Below, in pieces: positions 9,042-17,386 of a DNA stretch of 64,000 bases. The stretch covers positions 1 to 64,000 of the forward strand of contig CANLUY010000001.1 in the NCBI GenBank assembly GCA_947494435.1, given 5' to 3'. Below the pieces are notes generated by a model. The model ran no database searches, was not told where the DNA came from, and saw only the letters and a list, made by a program, of their open reading frames with translations. The stretch is from an uncultured Litoreibacter sp. (GTDB lineage Bacteria > Pseudomonadota > Alphaproteobacteria > Rhodobacterales > Rhodobacteraceae). Position 1 is the first letter of the stretch; the number at the start of each line of letters is the position of its first letter. Made by a program: the position numbers and the translations under genes.

Positions 9042-9152
9042 TCGTTACAGGGGTAAGTGTCAGTATGCATGCTGGCATTGCGCCGTGCTGAATGGCCTTT
9101 TGGTATCGTAGATGTCAAGGGAGCAGAGAAAATTGACTTCGCTTGGTGGAAC

Positions 9153-10145
9153 TCAGGCGCCAGGCTCGAACACAGTATGCCTAGCACGCCCGTCTTTTTT
9201 GGATTGATAAAGCGCTGCATCCGCATCCCCCAACATGCGATCAGGCGTGGGCTGATCATAGAAGCTTGAAAGTGTCACGCCGATACTTGCCGAGACGTGA
9301 CAGGCCTCACCCTCAAAATGGACAGGTTCTTCGAACCCTTTGATGATACGTTTGGCAATATTTCCCAACATTTCCAATTCCAGCAGACCTTCGAAAATCA
9401 CAACAAACTCATCGCCGCCAACACGCGCAACGTGATCCGTTGATCGGGTCTCGCTACAAAGCACTTCTGCAACCCGTTCCAAAACCAGATCACCCGCCGC
9501 GTGGCCATGCGTGTCATTCACCGCTTTAAAATAATCGAGGTCGACATTCATCAGTGCGAAAGGTGTTTTGTCTTCCGTTAGATTTTTCAGCGTCATGTCT
9601 AACGCTCTGCGGTTCTTCAAACCTGTCAAAGCATCTGTCAGCGCTTCTTCTTCGGCCTGCTGCTTTGCCCCCTGTAGACGCAGGTTCAGTTTCTTACTTT
9701 CTCCGAACGCAGCATTATTCACTTCAATCAGATACAACATGTCGACGGTCGGATCGGTCGGCGCAAAATCCGCAGCACTTAGATCAAAGCGACGCACCGC
9801 CTCAACAACCGAGATCCCCAAGGAGAGGTTGATAATCACGCCATCATCCGCCTGCAACCGCATGGCAGAACCACGCAAAAACAACCGGTCGTCATGCCGC
9901 GCGCCAGACTTAATGGTCACGCGTAGCTTGGACGCATCCAAAGCATAAATATCTTCAAAATGGCGGACGCCAAATGGGCGGGCGATGTAGAACATATCAA
10001 GAAACGCATGCCCGATGAGGTCCAAGCCTGGCGTGATTTTTTGAAGAGAAGGTCCCGTTTGACTAATCACACCATCAGCCGTTACGAGCACATGCATCGG
10101 CATGAGTGTGTCTAGGACGTTATGTGGCAGATGAATGCCCATCAA
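9153..10145 (-). CDS. HNOBA-GGDEF diguanylate cyclase
   Basis: A 330-residue protein. Residues 1-145 resemble the PAS-like HNOBA domain that accompanies H-NOX sensors (GPSLQKITPG near 31-40, then DFAPTDPTVDMLYLIE). A helix near 146-168 leads into a GGDEF domain with an intact GGDEF active site at 243-247 and an inhibitory I-site RSTD at 234-237, five residues before it. It should make cyclic di-GMP from two GTP and be product-inhibited. Its start overlaps the stop of the upstream H-NOX-like gene by four bases, so the two are translationally coupled. H-NOX/cyclase pairs are known in related roseobacters, where NO controls c-di-GMP. Confidence 0.92.
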   Translation of the reverse strand: MMGIHLPHNVLDTLMPMHVLVTADGVISQTGPSLQKITPGLDLIGHAFLDMFYIARPFGVRHFEDIYALDASKLRVTIKSGARHDDRLFLRGSAMRLQADDGVIINLSLGISVVEAVRRFDLSAADFAPTDPTVDMLYLIEVNNAAFGESKKLNLRLQGAKQQAEEEALTDALTGLKNRRALDMTLKNLTEDKTPFALMNVDLDYFKAVNDTHGHAAGDLVLERVAEVLCSETRSTDHVARVGGDEFVVIFEGLLELEMLGNIAKRIIKGFEEPVHFEGEACHVSASIGVTLSSFYDQPTPDRMLGDADAALYQSKKDGRARHTVFEPGA

Positions 10146-10741
10146 TTCCGCATTCCGCCAGCAAGCTTAAAGTCACGCCCCTGAGAAAAGGAAACTTCCA
10201 AGAGTTCGACTTTCAAGTGCTCAGTGATCCGGTCACCGTTTTTTTCGCTGTCCAGCTCTGTCAGCACCAACGCGCCGTAATCATCGGCAACAGCCTTTAC
10301 GATGCCTTCCAACACTGCACCATAACCAGACCTCTGACTTACGGCCTTCAAACTAAATGCCCCATTCCCATGTGCCTGGAGGGCAATCTGCGGAATTTCT
10401 AGGTCGGGGATTGCGAGCTTCACGCGGTCATTTAACTCATCAAGAGAAAGCAGAAATTCCTCAAACCCGCGCCCGCCGTACCTGAGCAATCGTCGGACAA
10501 CTTCCATATTGGGGTGAGTGACAAGGTAAGCACCTAAATCTTCAAGCAAGGCATCCCGGTCTTTGTCTAAGATCAGAGCGGCAGAGCGCAGGACTTCATC
10601 GGTCATTGCGTCATCATAGGGAAGCATGCTTTCAAATTCGCGAAAATCCAGCCCTGCCAAAACGGTGATTTCTCCCCATTTTGTGTCGCCATAGCTGTCT
10701 TGTACGAATTTCTGTATCGCACGGTTGATCAACCCGAACAT
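10142..10741 (-). CDS. H-NOX-fold protein with degenerate haem pocket
   Basis: A 199-residue protein with the overall H-NOX (HNOB) layout: N-terminus MFGLINRAIQKFV, the WGEI segment, ALLEDLGAYLV, then FLLSLDELNDRVKLAIPDLE. In canonical H-NOX the proximal haem ligand is the histidine of the LDxLH element; here that place is Asn104 (codon AAT). The haem-propionate motif YxSxR is AVSQR at 133-137, so the tyrosine is lost while Ser and Arg remain. Canonical NO sensing through a His-ligated haem is therefore doubtful. It is the first gene of a two-gene unit with the HNOBA-GGDEF cyclase and presumably regulates it. A different ligand, a haem bound in another way, or a purely structural role are all possible. 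Confidence 0.85.
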   Translation of the reverse strand: MFGLINRAIQKFVQDSYGDTKWGEITVLAGLDFREFESMLPYDDAMTDEVLRSAALILDKDRDALLEDLGAYLVTHPNMEVVRRLLRYGGRGFEEFLLSLDELNDRVKLAIPDLEIPQIALQAHGNGAFSLKAVSQRSGYGAVLEGIVKAVADDYGALVLTELDSEKNGDRITEHLKVELLEVSFSQGRDFKLAGGMRN

Positions 10742-10812
10742 TGGTCAGCGATCCTTATTGCCTCCCGCAATCCCTATATCGGCGAGCGTTAAGAAGAGGC
10801 TAAGGCGCGTGC

Positions 10813-12369
10813 CTAGAAGTCGGTTGGAACACCGCCTTCCAAGGTTCTCTTTGTGACAAATGCAGACAATTCTTCACGAATTGCCTGATCCATCGGCGGT
10901 GGCTCAAACTCTGCAATGATGCCTTTATACATCTCATGGGCGCGTTCTGCGGTCCAAACACCACCTTGCAAGTCCCATGCCTCGTAATTCGACCAATCGG
11001 AAATCAGCGGACTATAAAATGCAGTCTCGTAGCGTTCCTGCGTGTGCTGACAGCCAAAATAATGCCCGTCAGGCCCGACTTCTTTGATGGCCTCCACAGC
11101 GATATCTTCGGGCGTCGTCGCGTAAGTTTCAGGCTGCATGTATCGTTGGATTTGCTGCAACACGTCGCAATCCATGATGAATTTCTCCGGTGATGCAATC
11201 AGCCCGCCCTCTAGCCAACCCGCTGCGTGATAAACGACATGCGTGCCCGACTGAACAGCTGCCCATAGGGAGTTCGATGTCTCCCACATGGCCTGCCCGT
11301 CTGGCACATTCGCCGCGCACACACCTGAGGACCGGATGGGTAATCCATAAAACCGTCCCATCTGACCGGTCATTTGCGTTGCACGCATGTATTCCGGTGT
11401 TCCAAAGGCTGGTGCGCCGGTTTTCATATCGACATTTGAAGTAAACGTCCCAATCGCACAGGGTGCGCCTGGATTGATGACCTGCAATAGCACGATTGCC
11501 GCCAAACCTTCTGCCAATGACAACGTCACAGCGCCAGACATTGTCACCGGAGCCATGGCACCTGCGAGTGTGAATGGGGTGACAATAACAGGCTGATTGC
11601 GGCGCGCATGGATCATAGCACCTTCAAGCATCGGAAAGTCGTGCTTCAAAGGGGAGACTGAATTGATGTTGGTATACATGTGCGGCCTGGCATCAAACTC
11701 CTCCCGCGTCAGCCCACCAGCAATTCTTGTCATTTCCATCACATCTTCAACACGGCCTCGACCAAGCGAATAGGCGTGAACGACTTTGTCTGTAAGGGTT
11801 AACTTATCGAACAGGCAATCGAGGTGACGCACTGACGGATGGATATCAATCGGCTCAACCGGATAGCCGCCTGCAAAATGGATGCAATTGAAGAACTGGG
11901 TCAATTTAATCAGATCGCGGTAGCCTTCCATGAAACCAGAACGTTTGCCCCCCTTCAGATCCCAAAAGTTGGGAGGTGAAGAGACATTGCCAAACAGCAA
12001 ATTCTTGCCGCCCATTGTGATTTTTCGATCTGGATTGCGCGGAGTGATCGTAAACTCTGATGGCGCGTGGCCGACCATCTCCATCACAAAGGCTTCGTCC
12101 ATTTTGACATTGGTGCCATCTACCTTGCACCCAGCCTTCTTCAAGATGTCGCAGGCTTCCGGATTCAAAAACTCGATGCCGATCTCAGACAAGATACGCA
12201 TGCAGCCTTGGTGAATGGATTGCACACCCTCCTCATTCAAAGGTTCTGTTGGAGCATCGCGATTGATGGGTGGGCTCCACGGCATTTGAGCAGGAAGCTT
12301 CGATGTCGTCCGGCGCGCATTTCCGGCACGCCCGCCGCTGCGTCCGCGTCGTGGTGCGTCTTTTGCCAT
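10813..12369 (-). CDS. MttB-family (non-pyrrolysine) methyltransferase
   Basis: A 518-residue member of the trimethylamine methyltransferase (MttB) superfamily. The frame is read through without an internal TAG, so it lacks the pyrrolysine of archaeal MttB and belongs with the non-Pyl group, some of which demethylate quaternary amines such as glycine betaine, carnitine or proline betaine. Family segments include MRILSEIGIEFLNPEA near 60, GPDGHYFGCQHT near 430 and a basic N-terminal tail (RRGRSGGRAG). No corrinoid protein (MttC-like) or activase is encoded beside it, so the partner would be elsewhere. The substrate is unknown. Confidence 0.88.
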   Translation of the reverse strand: MAKDAPRRGRSGGRAGNARRTTSKLPAQMPWSPPINRDAPTEPLNEEGVQSIHQGCMRILSEIGIEFLNPEACDILKKAGCKVDGTNVKMDEAFVMEMVGHAPSEFTITPRNPDRKITMGGKNLLFGNVSSPPNFWDLKGGKRSGFMEGYRDLIKLTQFFNCIHFAGGYPVEPIDIHPSVRHLDCLFDKLTLTDKVVHAYSLGRGRVEDVMEMTRIAGGLTREEFDARPHMYTNINSVSPLKHDFPMLEGAMIHARRNQPVIVTPFTLAGAMAPVTMSGAVTLSLAEGLAAIVLLQVINPGAPCAIGTFTSNVDMKTGAPAFGTPEYMRATQMTGQMGRFYGLPIRSSGVCAANVPDGQAMWETSNSLWAAVQSGTHVVYHAAGWLEGGLIASPEKFIMDCDVLQQIQRYMQPETYATTPEDIAVEAIKEVGPDGHYFGCQHTQERYETAFYSPLISDWSNYEAWDLQGGVWTAERAHEMYKGIIAEFEPPPMDQAIREELSAFVTKRTLEGGVPTDF

Positions 12370-12470
12370 GATGGGTCCTCCATGCCACTGCTTCTTCGCA
12401 GCGTCTCACGCATGACGAAGGCTAGGATGACATTTTCCGACTTGAACGGTCGTTTTTGAATGGCTGCGGA

Positions 12471-13163
12471 CTAGCTTTGTGCGCTCTTTAGCCAGTTCGG
12501 TAAATCTGAAACATCCACAAAAACGTGATCTGCGTAGGGAGCAAGCTCAGCTTCAGTTGCGAACCCGCTTGTTACACCGACGCAAACCATTCCTGCTGCA
12601 CGCCCTGCGAGCAGATCATGCGTACTGTCTCCGATCATTGCGACGCTGGCAGGCTCAAGGTCCATGTCAGCCGCAAACGCCAAGCACATACCCGGGCCGG
12701 GCTTTCCGCCGTGACCACTGTCGCTGCCAATAATCAGGTCAAACTCATCCAAAACGCCCAGCTCATCCATGTGACGTCTAGCAGACGCTTCTGCGTCATT
12801 TGTCGCAATCCCCAGTTTTGCGGATCGCCCAAGCTCGGTCAGTAAAGGCTTCAGCGGGACAATCTCTTGGACTTGAACAGAAGAAGCCGTTGCGTTGGAA
12901 TGCGCGATCAAAGCGTCCCGATCCCAGTGCGGCAAAAGCGGCAGGATCAGATCAACCCCTTCGTCAGGCGTGCCCGCGATCACAGGGCTTGAGGGGTGAA
13001 ATGTCCGTCTCTCTAAATCGAATTGAATGGCGCCCGCCAAATCAGACAGCAATACATTATCGCCATCGGAAAGCTCTGACAAAAGGGCCAAAGACCACTC
13101 CCCCCATGTCTTCTCAAAATCAAGCAGCGTTGCATCCTTGTCGAAGAGTAATCCCTTGATCAT
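12471..13163 (-). CDS. HAD-superfamily phosphatase, phosphoglycolate phosphatase-like
   Basis: A 230-residue haloacid dehalogenase-fold phosphatase. Motif I is DKDAT with the nucleophile Asp8 and acid/base Asp10, motif II is the T of GIATND near 125, and motif III/IV is GDSTHDLLAGRAAGM near 180. The ATG at 13163 directly precedes MIKGLLFDKDAT, which is where HAD proteins normally begin; a longer upstream extension adds a basic segment foreign to the family. It lies downstream of the MttB homologue on the same strand, 101 bases away being upstream of it in transcription order, so it is transcribed first. The substrate may be phosphoglycolate or another small phosphate ester. Confidence 0.85.
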   Translation of the reverse strand: MIKGLLFDKDATLLDFEKTWGEWSLALLSELSDGDNVLLSDLAGAIQFDLERRTFHPSSPVIAGTPDEGVDLILPLLPHWDRDALIAHSNATASSVQVQEIVPLKPLLTELGRSAKLGIATNDAEASARRHMDELGVLDEFDLIIGSDSGHGGKPGPGMCLAFAADMDLEPASVAMIGDSTHDLLAGRAAGMVCVGVTSGFATEAELAPYADHVFVDVSDLPNWLKSAQS

Positions 13164-13240
13164 CCTGCCCTCATCCGTTTTCCGTGACGTTATTGTCGTT
13201 TCCGGCCTTGCACAAAACACGATTCGCCTTCAATTCTGAA

Positions 13241-13370
13241 ATAGTTCTCAGGGCGGGGCGAAATTCCCCACCGGCGGTCATAGCCCGCGAGCGCTTCTTC
13301 ATATGAAGAGGGTCAGCAGATCAGGTGCAATTCCTGAGCCGACGGTCATAGTCCGGATGAGAGAGAGCGT
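13241..13370 (+). ncRNA. FMN riboswitch (RFN element)
   Basis: The leader contains the strongly conserved RFN blocks in order: TTCTCAGGGCGGGGCGAAAT, TTCCCCACCGGCGGTCATAG, the variable arm CTTCATATGAAG, AGCAGATCAGGTGCAATTCC, GAGCCGACGGTCATAGTCCG and GATGAGAGAGA. It sits 75 bases before ribH2, whose translation or transcription it should switch off when flavin mononucleotide is abundant. The same pairing of an FMN riboswitch with ribH2 is known in Brucella and related alphaproteobacteria. Confidence 0.95.
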
Positions 13371-13445
13371 TTGATCGTACCTATTAGTGCGACTAAGCGG
13401 GATCGCCTTGGTGACATGTTGATGTTGCGAAAGGAGACCTGCAAA

Positions 13446-13880
13446 ATGACACTCACCCGTTATGCGTTCGTGAAAGCCAACTGGCATGCCGAGATCGTGG
13501 ATCAGGCTTTGGTCGGATTCAGCGAGCTGATTGACCCATCACAAATTGACATCTTCGACGTGCCCGGCGCGTTTGAGATGCCGTTGCTGGCCCGTGATCT
13601 GGCTTCCAGCAGCCAATATGGTGCTGTGGCCTGCGCGGCTTTGGTTGTCGATGGTGGTATCTATCGTCACGATTTCGTCGCCCAAGCCGTGGTTGACGGT
13701 TTGATGCGTGCGGGCATGGATAGCGGTGTGCCGGTTTTGTCCGTGTCACTGACACCGCACCATTTCCAAGAAACAGAACATCACATCGCGATCTACAAAG
13801 ATCATTTCGTCGAAAAAGGGCGTGAAGCGGCCCGCGCGGCCCTCATGATTGGTAAGGCCCGCGCAGCAATCGCAGCTTAA
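13446..13880 (+). CDS. ribH2: 6,7-dimethyl-8-ribityllumazine synthase, type II
   Basis: A 144-residue lumazine synthase of the RibH2 type, the penultimate enzyme of riboflavin synthesis, joining 5-amino-6-ribitylaminouracil and dihydroxybutanone phosphate. Diagnostic matches to Brucella RibH2 are ANWHAEIVDQA near the N-terminus, IFDVPGAFEMPL, VVDGGIYRHDFVA and LTPHHFQE. Type II enzymes are decameric rather than icosahedral. ATG 13446 has GGAG nine bases upstream. An FMN riboswitch precedes it, so this copy is flavin-regulated; the constitutive ribH of the main rib operon is expected elsewhere. The end overlaps the stop of the convergent gene by four bases. Confidence 0.95.
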   Translation: MTLTRYAFVKANWHAEIVDQALVGFSELIDPSQIDIFDVPGAFEMPLLARDLASSSQYGAVACAALVVDGGIYRHDFVAQAVVDGLMRAGMDSGVPVLSVSLTPHHFQETEHHIAIYKDHFVEKGREAARAALMIGKARAAIAA

Positions 13881-14881
13881 TTGGCAGTAATAGTCACCGG
13901 GAATGCGGCCTCAGCTGGCGGCATTTCTGGTCGCGAACCGTCTTTGAATATAAACTTCACGACATAGTCGCCCGGGTCTTCAAGCGCGATACCCGCGGTT
14001 ATGTCATTCCAGAAATACGTTTTGTCGATCGGGTAAAACAGCGTTGACGGGTTCTTGTAGCTATACAAGTCACCCTTTTTGAGCACGGTGCCATCCGGCG
14101 TACTGATTTCTACGGACAGATCAATCTGATAGCTTCCATCCATGGTCCCCGCTAGTTTACGCCCGACATGATCAAGGTAGGCGCGTAAGAAAATCTCTTC
14201 CTTCGGAGCATAAATATTACTTTCCCGGCGTTTATAACGCCCCTTTTCATCCCGCTCGGCTTTCAGACCTAAATATGCCTCGCTTACCTCAATCGCTGGC
14301 AGCATCGCTTGCATCGCTGTGGCGGGACCATCAAGGTAAATGGGGGTTACGCGCTCACCATTCTCATTCGGCACACCAGCGAAATAGGCCATCGTCATCC
14401 GAAAGCAGGTCACTTTGGCGTACGGGTCATCCATCATCGCCAACATCGAAATGGAAATCTGATCGGGTCCAGATGGAGCGGCAGTATAAAGGCGGCAGGT
14501 GGGGGCCAAGACCACTTCCTGCCAGCCCAAATCCTTGGGTTTCGCACTGATTTGCGCCGAAAGCGCCTCGAAATCTGGCTTTAGCTGCTTTGAATTCTTT
14601 GCCTGCAGATTAGTGACCGAGAGATACACGATGTTTGCGCCCGCGTCGTCTGCTGCAGCTTTTGCCTTCTGACGGAATGCGGGATCGTTCCCAGCCACTA
14701 CAGCGGCGATCTCGTTGTCGGCCTGTTTGGCTGCATTAAGGAAGGCATCACGGTCGTAATTGTAATTTGGCGCGCTTCCATCATTCAAAATGAAAACGGT
14801 CGGCGCGGTCGGTCTGTCTTGTGCAAAAACTGGTCCCGCCAAAAGTGACAGACAGCTTAGTGTCGCAAATAGAGATTTCAT
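13877..14881 (-). CDS. Exported protein of unknown function
   Basis: A 334-residue protein with a Sec signal peptide (MKSLFATLSCLSLLAGPVFA, cleavage likely after Ala20). The mature part begins with an alpha/beta-looking segment (PTVFILNDGSAP, GANIVYLSVTNLQ) suggesting a periplasmic-binding-like or Rossmann-type fold, and ends with a beta-rich part (DLSVEISTPDGTVLKKGDLYSY, DPGDYVVKFIFKDG) that resembles an immunoglobulin-like domain. No catalytic motif is recognised. It converges on ribH2 and is preceded by a short palindrome at 14952-14964 and the small genes at 14962-15431 on the same strand. Confidence 0.75.
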   Translation of the reverse strand: MKSLFATLSCLSLLAGPVFAQDRPTAPTVFILNDGSAPNYNYDRDAFLNAAKQADNEIAAVVAGNDPAFRQKAKAAADDAGANIVYLSVTNLQAKNSKQLKPDFEALSAQISAKPKDLGWQEVVLAPTCRLYTAAPSGPDQISISMLAMMDDPYAKVTCFRMTMAYFAGVPNENGERVTPIYLDGPATAMQAMLPAIEVSEAYLGLKAERDEKGRYKRRESNIYAPKEEIFLRAYLDHVGRKLAGTMDGSYQIDLSVEISTPDGTVLKKGDLYSYKNPSTLFYPIDKTYFWNDITAGIALEDPGDYVVKFIFKDGSRPEMPPAEAAFPVTITAN

Positions 14882-14951
14882 GAACTTAGCTCCATGTTAT
14901 CTCCCCCGCCTGAGACCGTAACAGTGATCTGGCGCAGGTCAAGATAATTTT

Positions 14952-14964
14952 TGAACGACGTTCA
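14952..14964. repeat. 13-bp palindrome TGAACGACGTTCA
   Basis: A perfect inverted repeat with one central base lies 71 bases before the start of the exported protein gene and touches the stop of the 49-residue gene. It could be a dimeric regulator site for the gene at 13877-14881. Confidence 0.4.
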
Positions 14965-15111
14965 TAAATCAACATGCTCGCGCATTGCCGCCTTCGCGTC
15001 ATCCAGCGAGCAGATCGCCCCTGTTTGTAAATACTCCATAGCACGCAGGGAAGCGTCATGAGCGGGACGGCCTTCGATAAGTGCGCGCTTTTTCTTGCCT
15101 GAATTGGCCAT
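14962..15111 (-). CDS. Small conserved-looking basic protein, 49 residues
   Basis: A short frame starting ATG at 15111 with a textbook GGAGG ribosome-binding site four bases upstream. The product starts MANSGKKKRALIEGRPAHDA and ends REHVDL; it is basic at the N-terminus and predicted helical after residue 18. It sits 41 bases downstream of the DUF3572 gene on the same strand and so is probably cotranscribed. I do not recognise the family. The strong ribosome-binding site and codon use typical of the neighbours support it as a real gene despite its size. Confidence 0.6.
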   Translation of the reverse strand: MANSGKKKRALIEGRPAHDASLRAMEYLQTGAICSLDDAKAAMREHVDL

Positions 15112-15152
15112 CGAACCTCCCTGAGTGCCTGCAGAAAACTATGCCGTGAACT

Positions 15153-15431
15153 CTACGTCCAATTCGGCAGATCACCACCCGGCAACATTTGACGGGCGCG
15201 CATGGGATCTTCGTAATTCAGACCTGCGGAATCACAAAAGCCGGTCACCCAAGCGTCATCCATCATTAAGAAATCCAGAACTGACGCAAGAAATACCGGG
15301 TCCGCTGCCTCCGTCCGGATATTATCCACGGACGCCCCCGTCGCTCCCATAAAAACATTGGCCAAATCGTCCGTGGATAGAATCCACGTCAAAGCTTGCA
15401 CAGCGAGACCTTCTGCAGATCTTGGTGTCAT
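15153..15431 (-). CDS. DUF3572 family protein
   Basis: A 92-residue acidic protein (MTPRSAEGLAVQALTWILS at the start, VLDFLMMDDAWVTGFCDSAGL in the middle, ending GGDLPNWT) matching the alphaproteobacterial DUF3572 family. The function is unknown. In this order the gene lies divergently from a pleD-type regulator, an arrangement common in alphaproteobacteria, which raises the possibility of a link to c-di-GMP or cell-cycle control. The 85-base gap to the next start holds both promoters. Confidence 0.85.
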   Translation of the reverse strand: MTPRSAEGLAVQALTWILSTDDLANVFMGATGASVDNIRTEAADPVFLASVLDFLMMDDAWVTGFCDSAGLNYEDPMRARQMLPGGDLPNWT

Positions 15432-15516
15432 GGGGTCTCCGGCATCAACAATTCATTAACCAGACTCACTCATATCTGACGCCACGAGTAACACAAGCTG
15501 GAGCGTAGGTGACATT

Positions 15517-16902
15517 ATGAGCAGACGGATTCTGATCATCGACGCCATACCCACGCGCCGCATTGTGATGAAAGCCAAGCTCGGTGCTGCCCAATACGAT
15601 GTTGAGGTTGCCTCAGACCTGAAAGAGGCGACAAACATGATCAATGTGATGCGCTACGATATTATCTTTGCTGATGCGGGTCTGGAGACCGCGGCTGGCG
15701 GACCTAAGGGTGGCGCTTACGGATTTTGCGAAGACCTCAAACGCAATGCAGCGACGCGTGACACTCCAGTTATCATGATGACGGACCCGGCTGAGAAGGG
15801 CGACATCCTTGCAGCCTTCAAAGCTGGTTTCGATGATGTCATCATCCGCCCGTTAAGCGAACGGGTTCTACTTGCGCAACTGCGCGCATTGATGCGCCGC
15901 CGCGCGGCGAATGAAGGCCTTGATGGTCATCACTTCGTCAGTGAGCTTCCGTCGAGCAGGCCAAAGCCTTCTCCAAAGTTGGCGCATATGACAGTCGTGG
16001 CGTCCTGCAATGCCCGCGCCCGGACACTGGCTGCAACAATGCAAGGCACCAGTGATGATCGTGCTTTGTCAAACATAACAGCACATAATTACCTTGGGAT
16101 CATTTCCGCCCTGCAAAAGGACCCTGCGCTCGACACTATTTTGCTGATCGCAGAACCCGGCCGGGAGGAAGGAGCCCTCACACTTCTGTCTGACCTGCGG
16201 TGTTGGAGCGCGACTTGCGGTGCCGGACTGGTTCTGGCTCTTGATAGCAACGACCCAACCTATGCCGCGCGGGCTTTTGATATGGGTGCCGACACGGTCA
16301 TTAGCTCGAAAACGCCTGCCGACGAAGTGATGCTGCGTATGATGCGTCTAGCGCGGCTCAAGCACCAACGTGATGTATTAAAAATGAAGGTTGAAGATGG
16401 TTTGCGCATGGCCATTACCGACCCTTTGACAGGTGTCTATAATCGTCGCTTCGCGATTGAGAAGCTCGGCCAACTTGCCAATAACCCTGAAGAATTTGCT
16501 CTGTTGATGCTGGATTTGGACCATTTCAAAAAGATCAACGATCTGCACGGGCATGGCGTCGGCGATCACGTTCTGTCCACCATCGCCCGAAAACTCAACA
16601 CAAGCTTGCGCGACAGTGATCTTTTGGCGCGTATCGGCGGCGAAGAATTCTTGATCGCGCTGCCCGGCGCATCACCGGCTCAAGCGGTCGGAACAGCCGA
16701 ACGTCTGCGCTCCATTATTGATAAGACACGCATTCATGCGCCATCCACATCTTTGCCCGTACGCGTCACCATGAGCGTCGGGCTTATCCACAGCACAGGC
16801 GAGCTCAGCGATGTTGATGCGCTTCTAGCAAAAGCCGACGAGGCACTATACCAAGCCAAAACAGATGGCCGTAATATGGTCAGCGTCAGCGCCGCCGCTT
16901 AG
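15517..16902 (+). CDS. pleD: PleD-type response regulator with diguanylate cyclase domain
   Basis: A 461-residue protein with the PleD order REC-REC-GGDEF. REC1 (1-125) keeps a phosphoacceptor at Asp53, the same number as in Caulobacter PleD, but has one instead of two acidic residues in its first loop (IIDA) and Arg instead of the conserved Lys (IIRPLSE). REC2 (about 150-285) has no usable phosphoacceptor Asp, as expected for the adaptor domain. The GGDEF domain has GGEEF with an I-site RDSD five residues before it, so it should be active and feedback-inhibited. It probably couples a phosphorelay to c-di-GMP. The altered REC1 may change phosphorylation kinetics. Confidence 0.9.
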   Translation: MSRRILIIDAIPTRRIVMKAKLGAAQYDVEVASDLKEATNMINVMRYDIIFADAGLETAAGGPKGGAYGFCEDLKRNAATRDTPVIMMTDPAEKGDILAAFKAGFDDVIIRPLSERVLLAQLRALMRRRAANEGLDGHHFVSELPSSRPKPSPKLAHMTVVASCNARARTLAATMQGTSDDRALSNITAHNYLGIISALQKDPALDTILLIAEPGREEGALTLLSDLRCWSATCGAGLVLALDSNDPTYAARAFDMGADTVISSKTPADEVMLRMMRLARLKHQRDVLKMKVEDGLRMAITDPLTGVYNRRFAIEKLGQLANNPEEFALLMLDLDHFKKINDLHGHGVGDHVLSTIARKLNTSLRDSDLLARIGGEEFLIALPGASPAQAVGTAERLRSIIDKTRIHAPSTSLPVRVTMSVGLIHSTGELSDVDALLAKADEALYQAKTDGRNMVSVSAAA

Positions 16903-17381
16903 CGGCGCCTCCGGTTAAGACCCTCTTCCAAATTTTGTGCAAATTCTCGCCGTTGATCTTCGGACATGGCGCTGATGCGCTCCAATAATAATCTACGACC
17001 TTCCGCCTGAAAGGAAGATTGCACGTCAGCTTGACGTCCCAAAATCATAGATACGTCTTCAATCTGAAACGGCTCGCGGCGCATCGCAGCGACCATATCT
17101 TGTCCCGCCTCACGCATGTCGCCGCGTGTCTTTTTGAACCAACTCTTGCGTCCTTCTAAGGCCCTCCGGACCTCAGCACGATCCTCTTTGGAAAGCGCAC
17201 GACCATAAGGCCCAAGCGGCATGATATGACTTGCGACCCTAGAAAAACCGCCTTTGCCAGACCCGCCGCCTGACAGGAATGCGCCTGCGACGATGCCAAC
17301 AACAAGAAGGTTAAGCCCAAGAGATATCACCAATAGGATCGTTTTCCATGGCGCGCGGGATTTAGTGGGTTGTTCTGTCAC
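16899..17381 (-). CDS. Periplasmic heavy-metal sensor / CpxP-like protein
   Basis: A 160-residue membrane-anchored periplasmic protein. A single transmembrane segment (about 14-38, ILLVISLGLNLLVVGIVAGA) is followed by a charged helical domain with the Metal_resist pattern (ALSKEDRAEVRRALEG, MREAGQDMVAAMRREPF, then ISAMSEDQRREFAQNLEEG). Such proteins bind metals or misfolded proteins and modulate envelope stress responses. It is the third gene of a minus-strand unit after an ECF sigma factor and a small membrane protein, overlapping the pleD end by four bases, which suggests it takes part in that sigma circuit. Confidence 0.8.
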   Translation of the reverse strand: MTEQPTKSRAPWKTILLVISLGLNLLVVGIVAGAFLSGGGSGKGGFSRVASHIMPLGPYGRALSKEDRAEVRRALEGRKSWFKKTRGDMREAGQDMVAAMRREPFQIEDVSMILGRQADVQSSFQAEGRRLLLERISAMSEDQRREFAQNLEEGLNRRRR

Positions 17382-17386
17382 GTCCT

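Noticed and set aside
10813-12369. Possible pyrrolysine-containing MttB
   Set aside because: The frame has no internal TAG and keeps family length without stop read-through.
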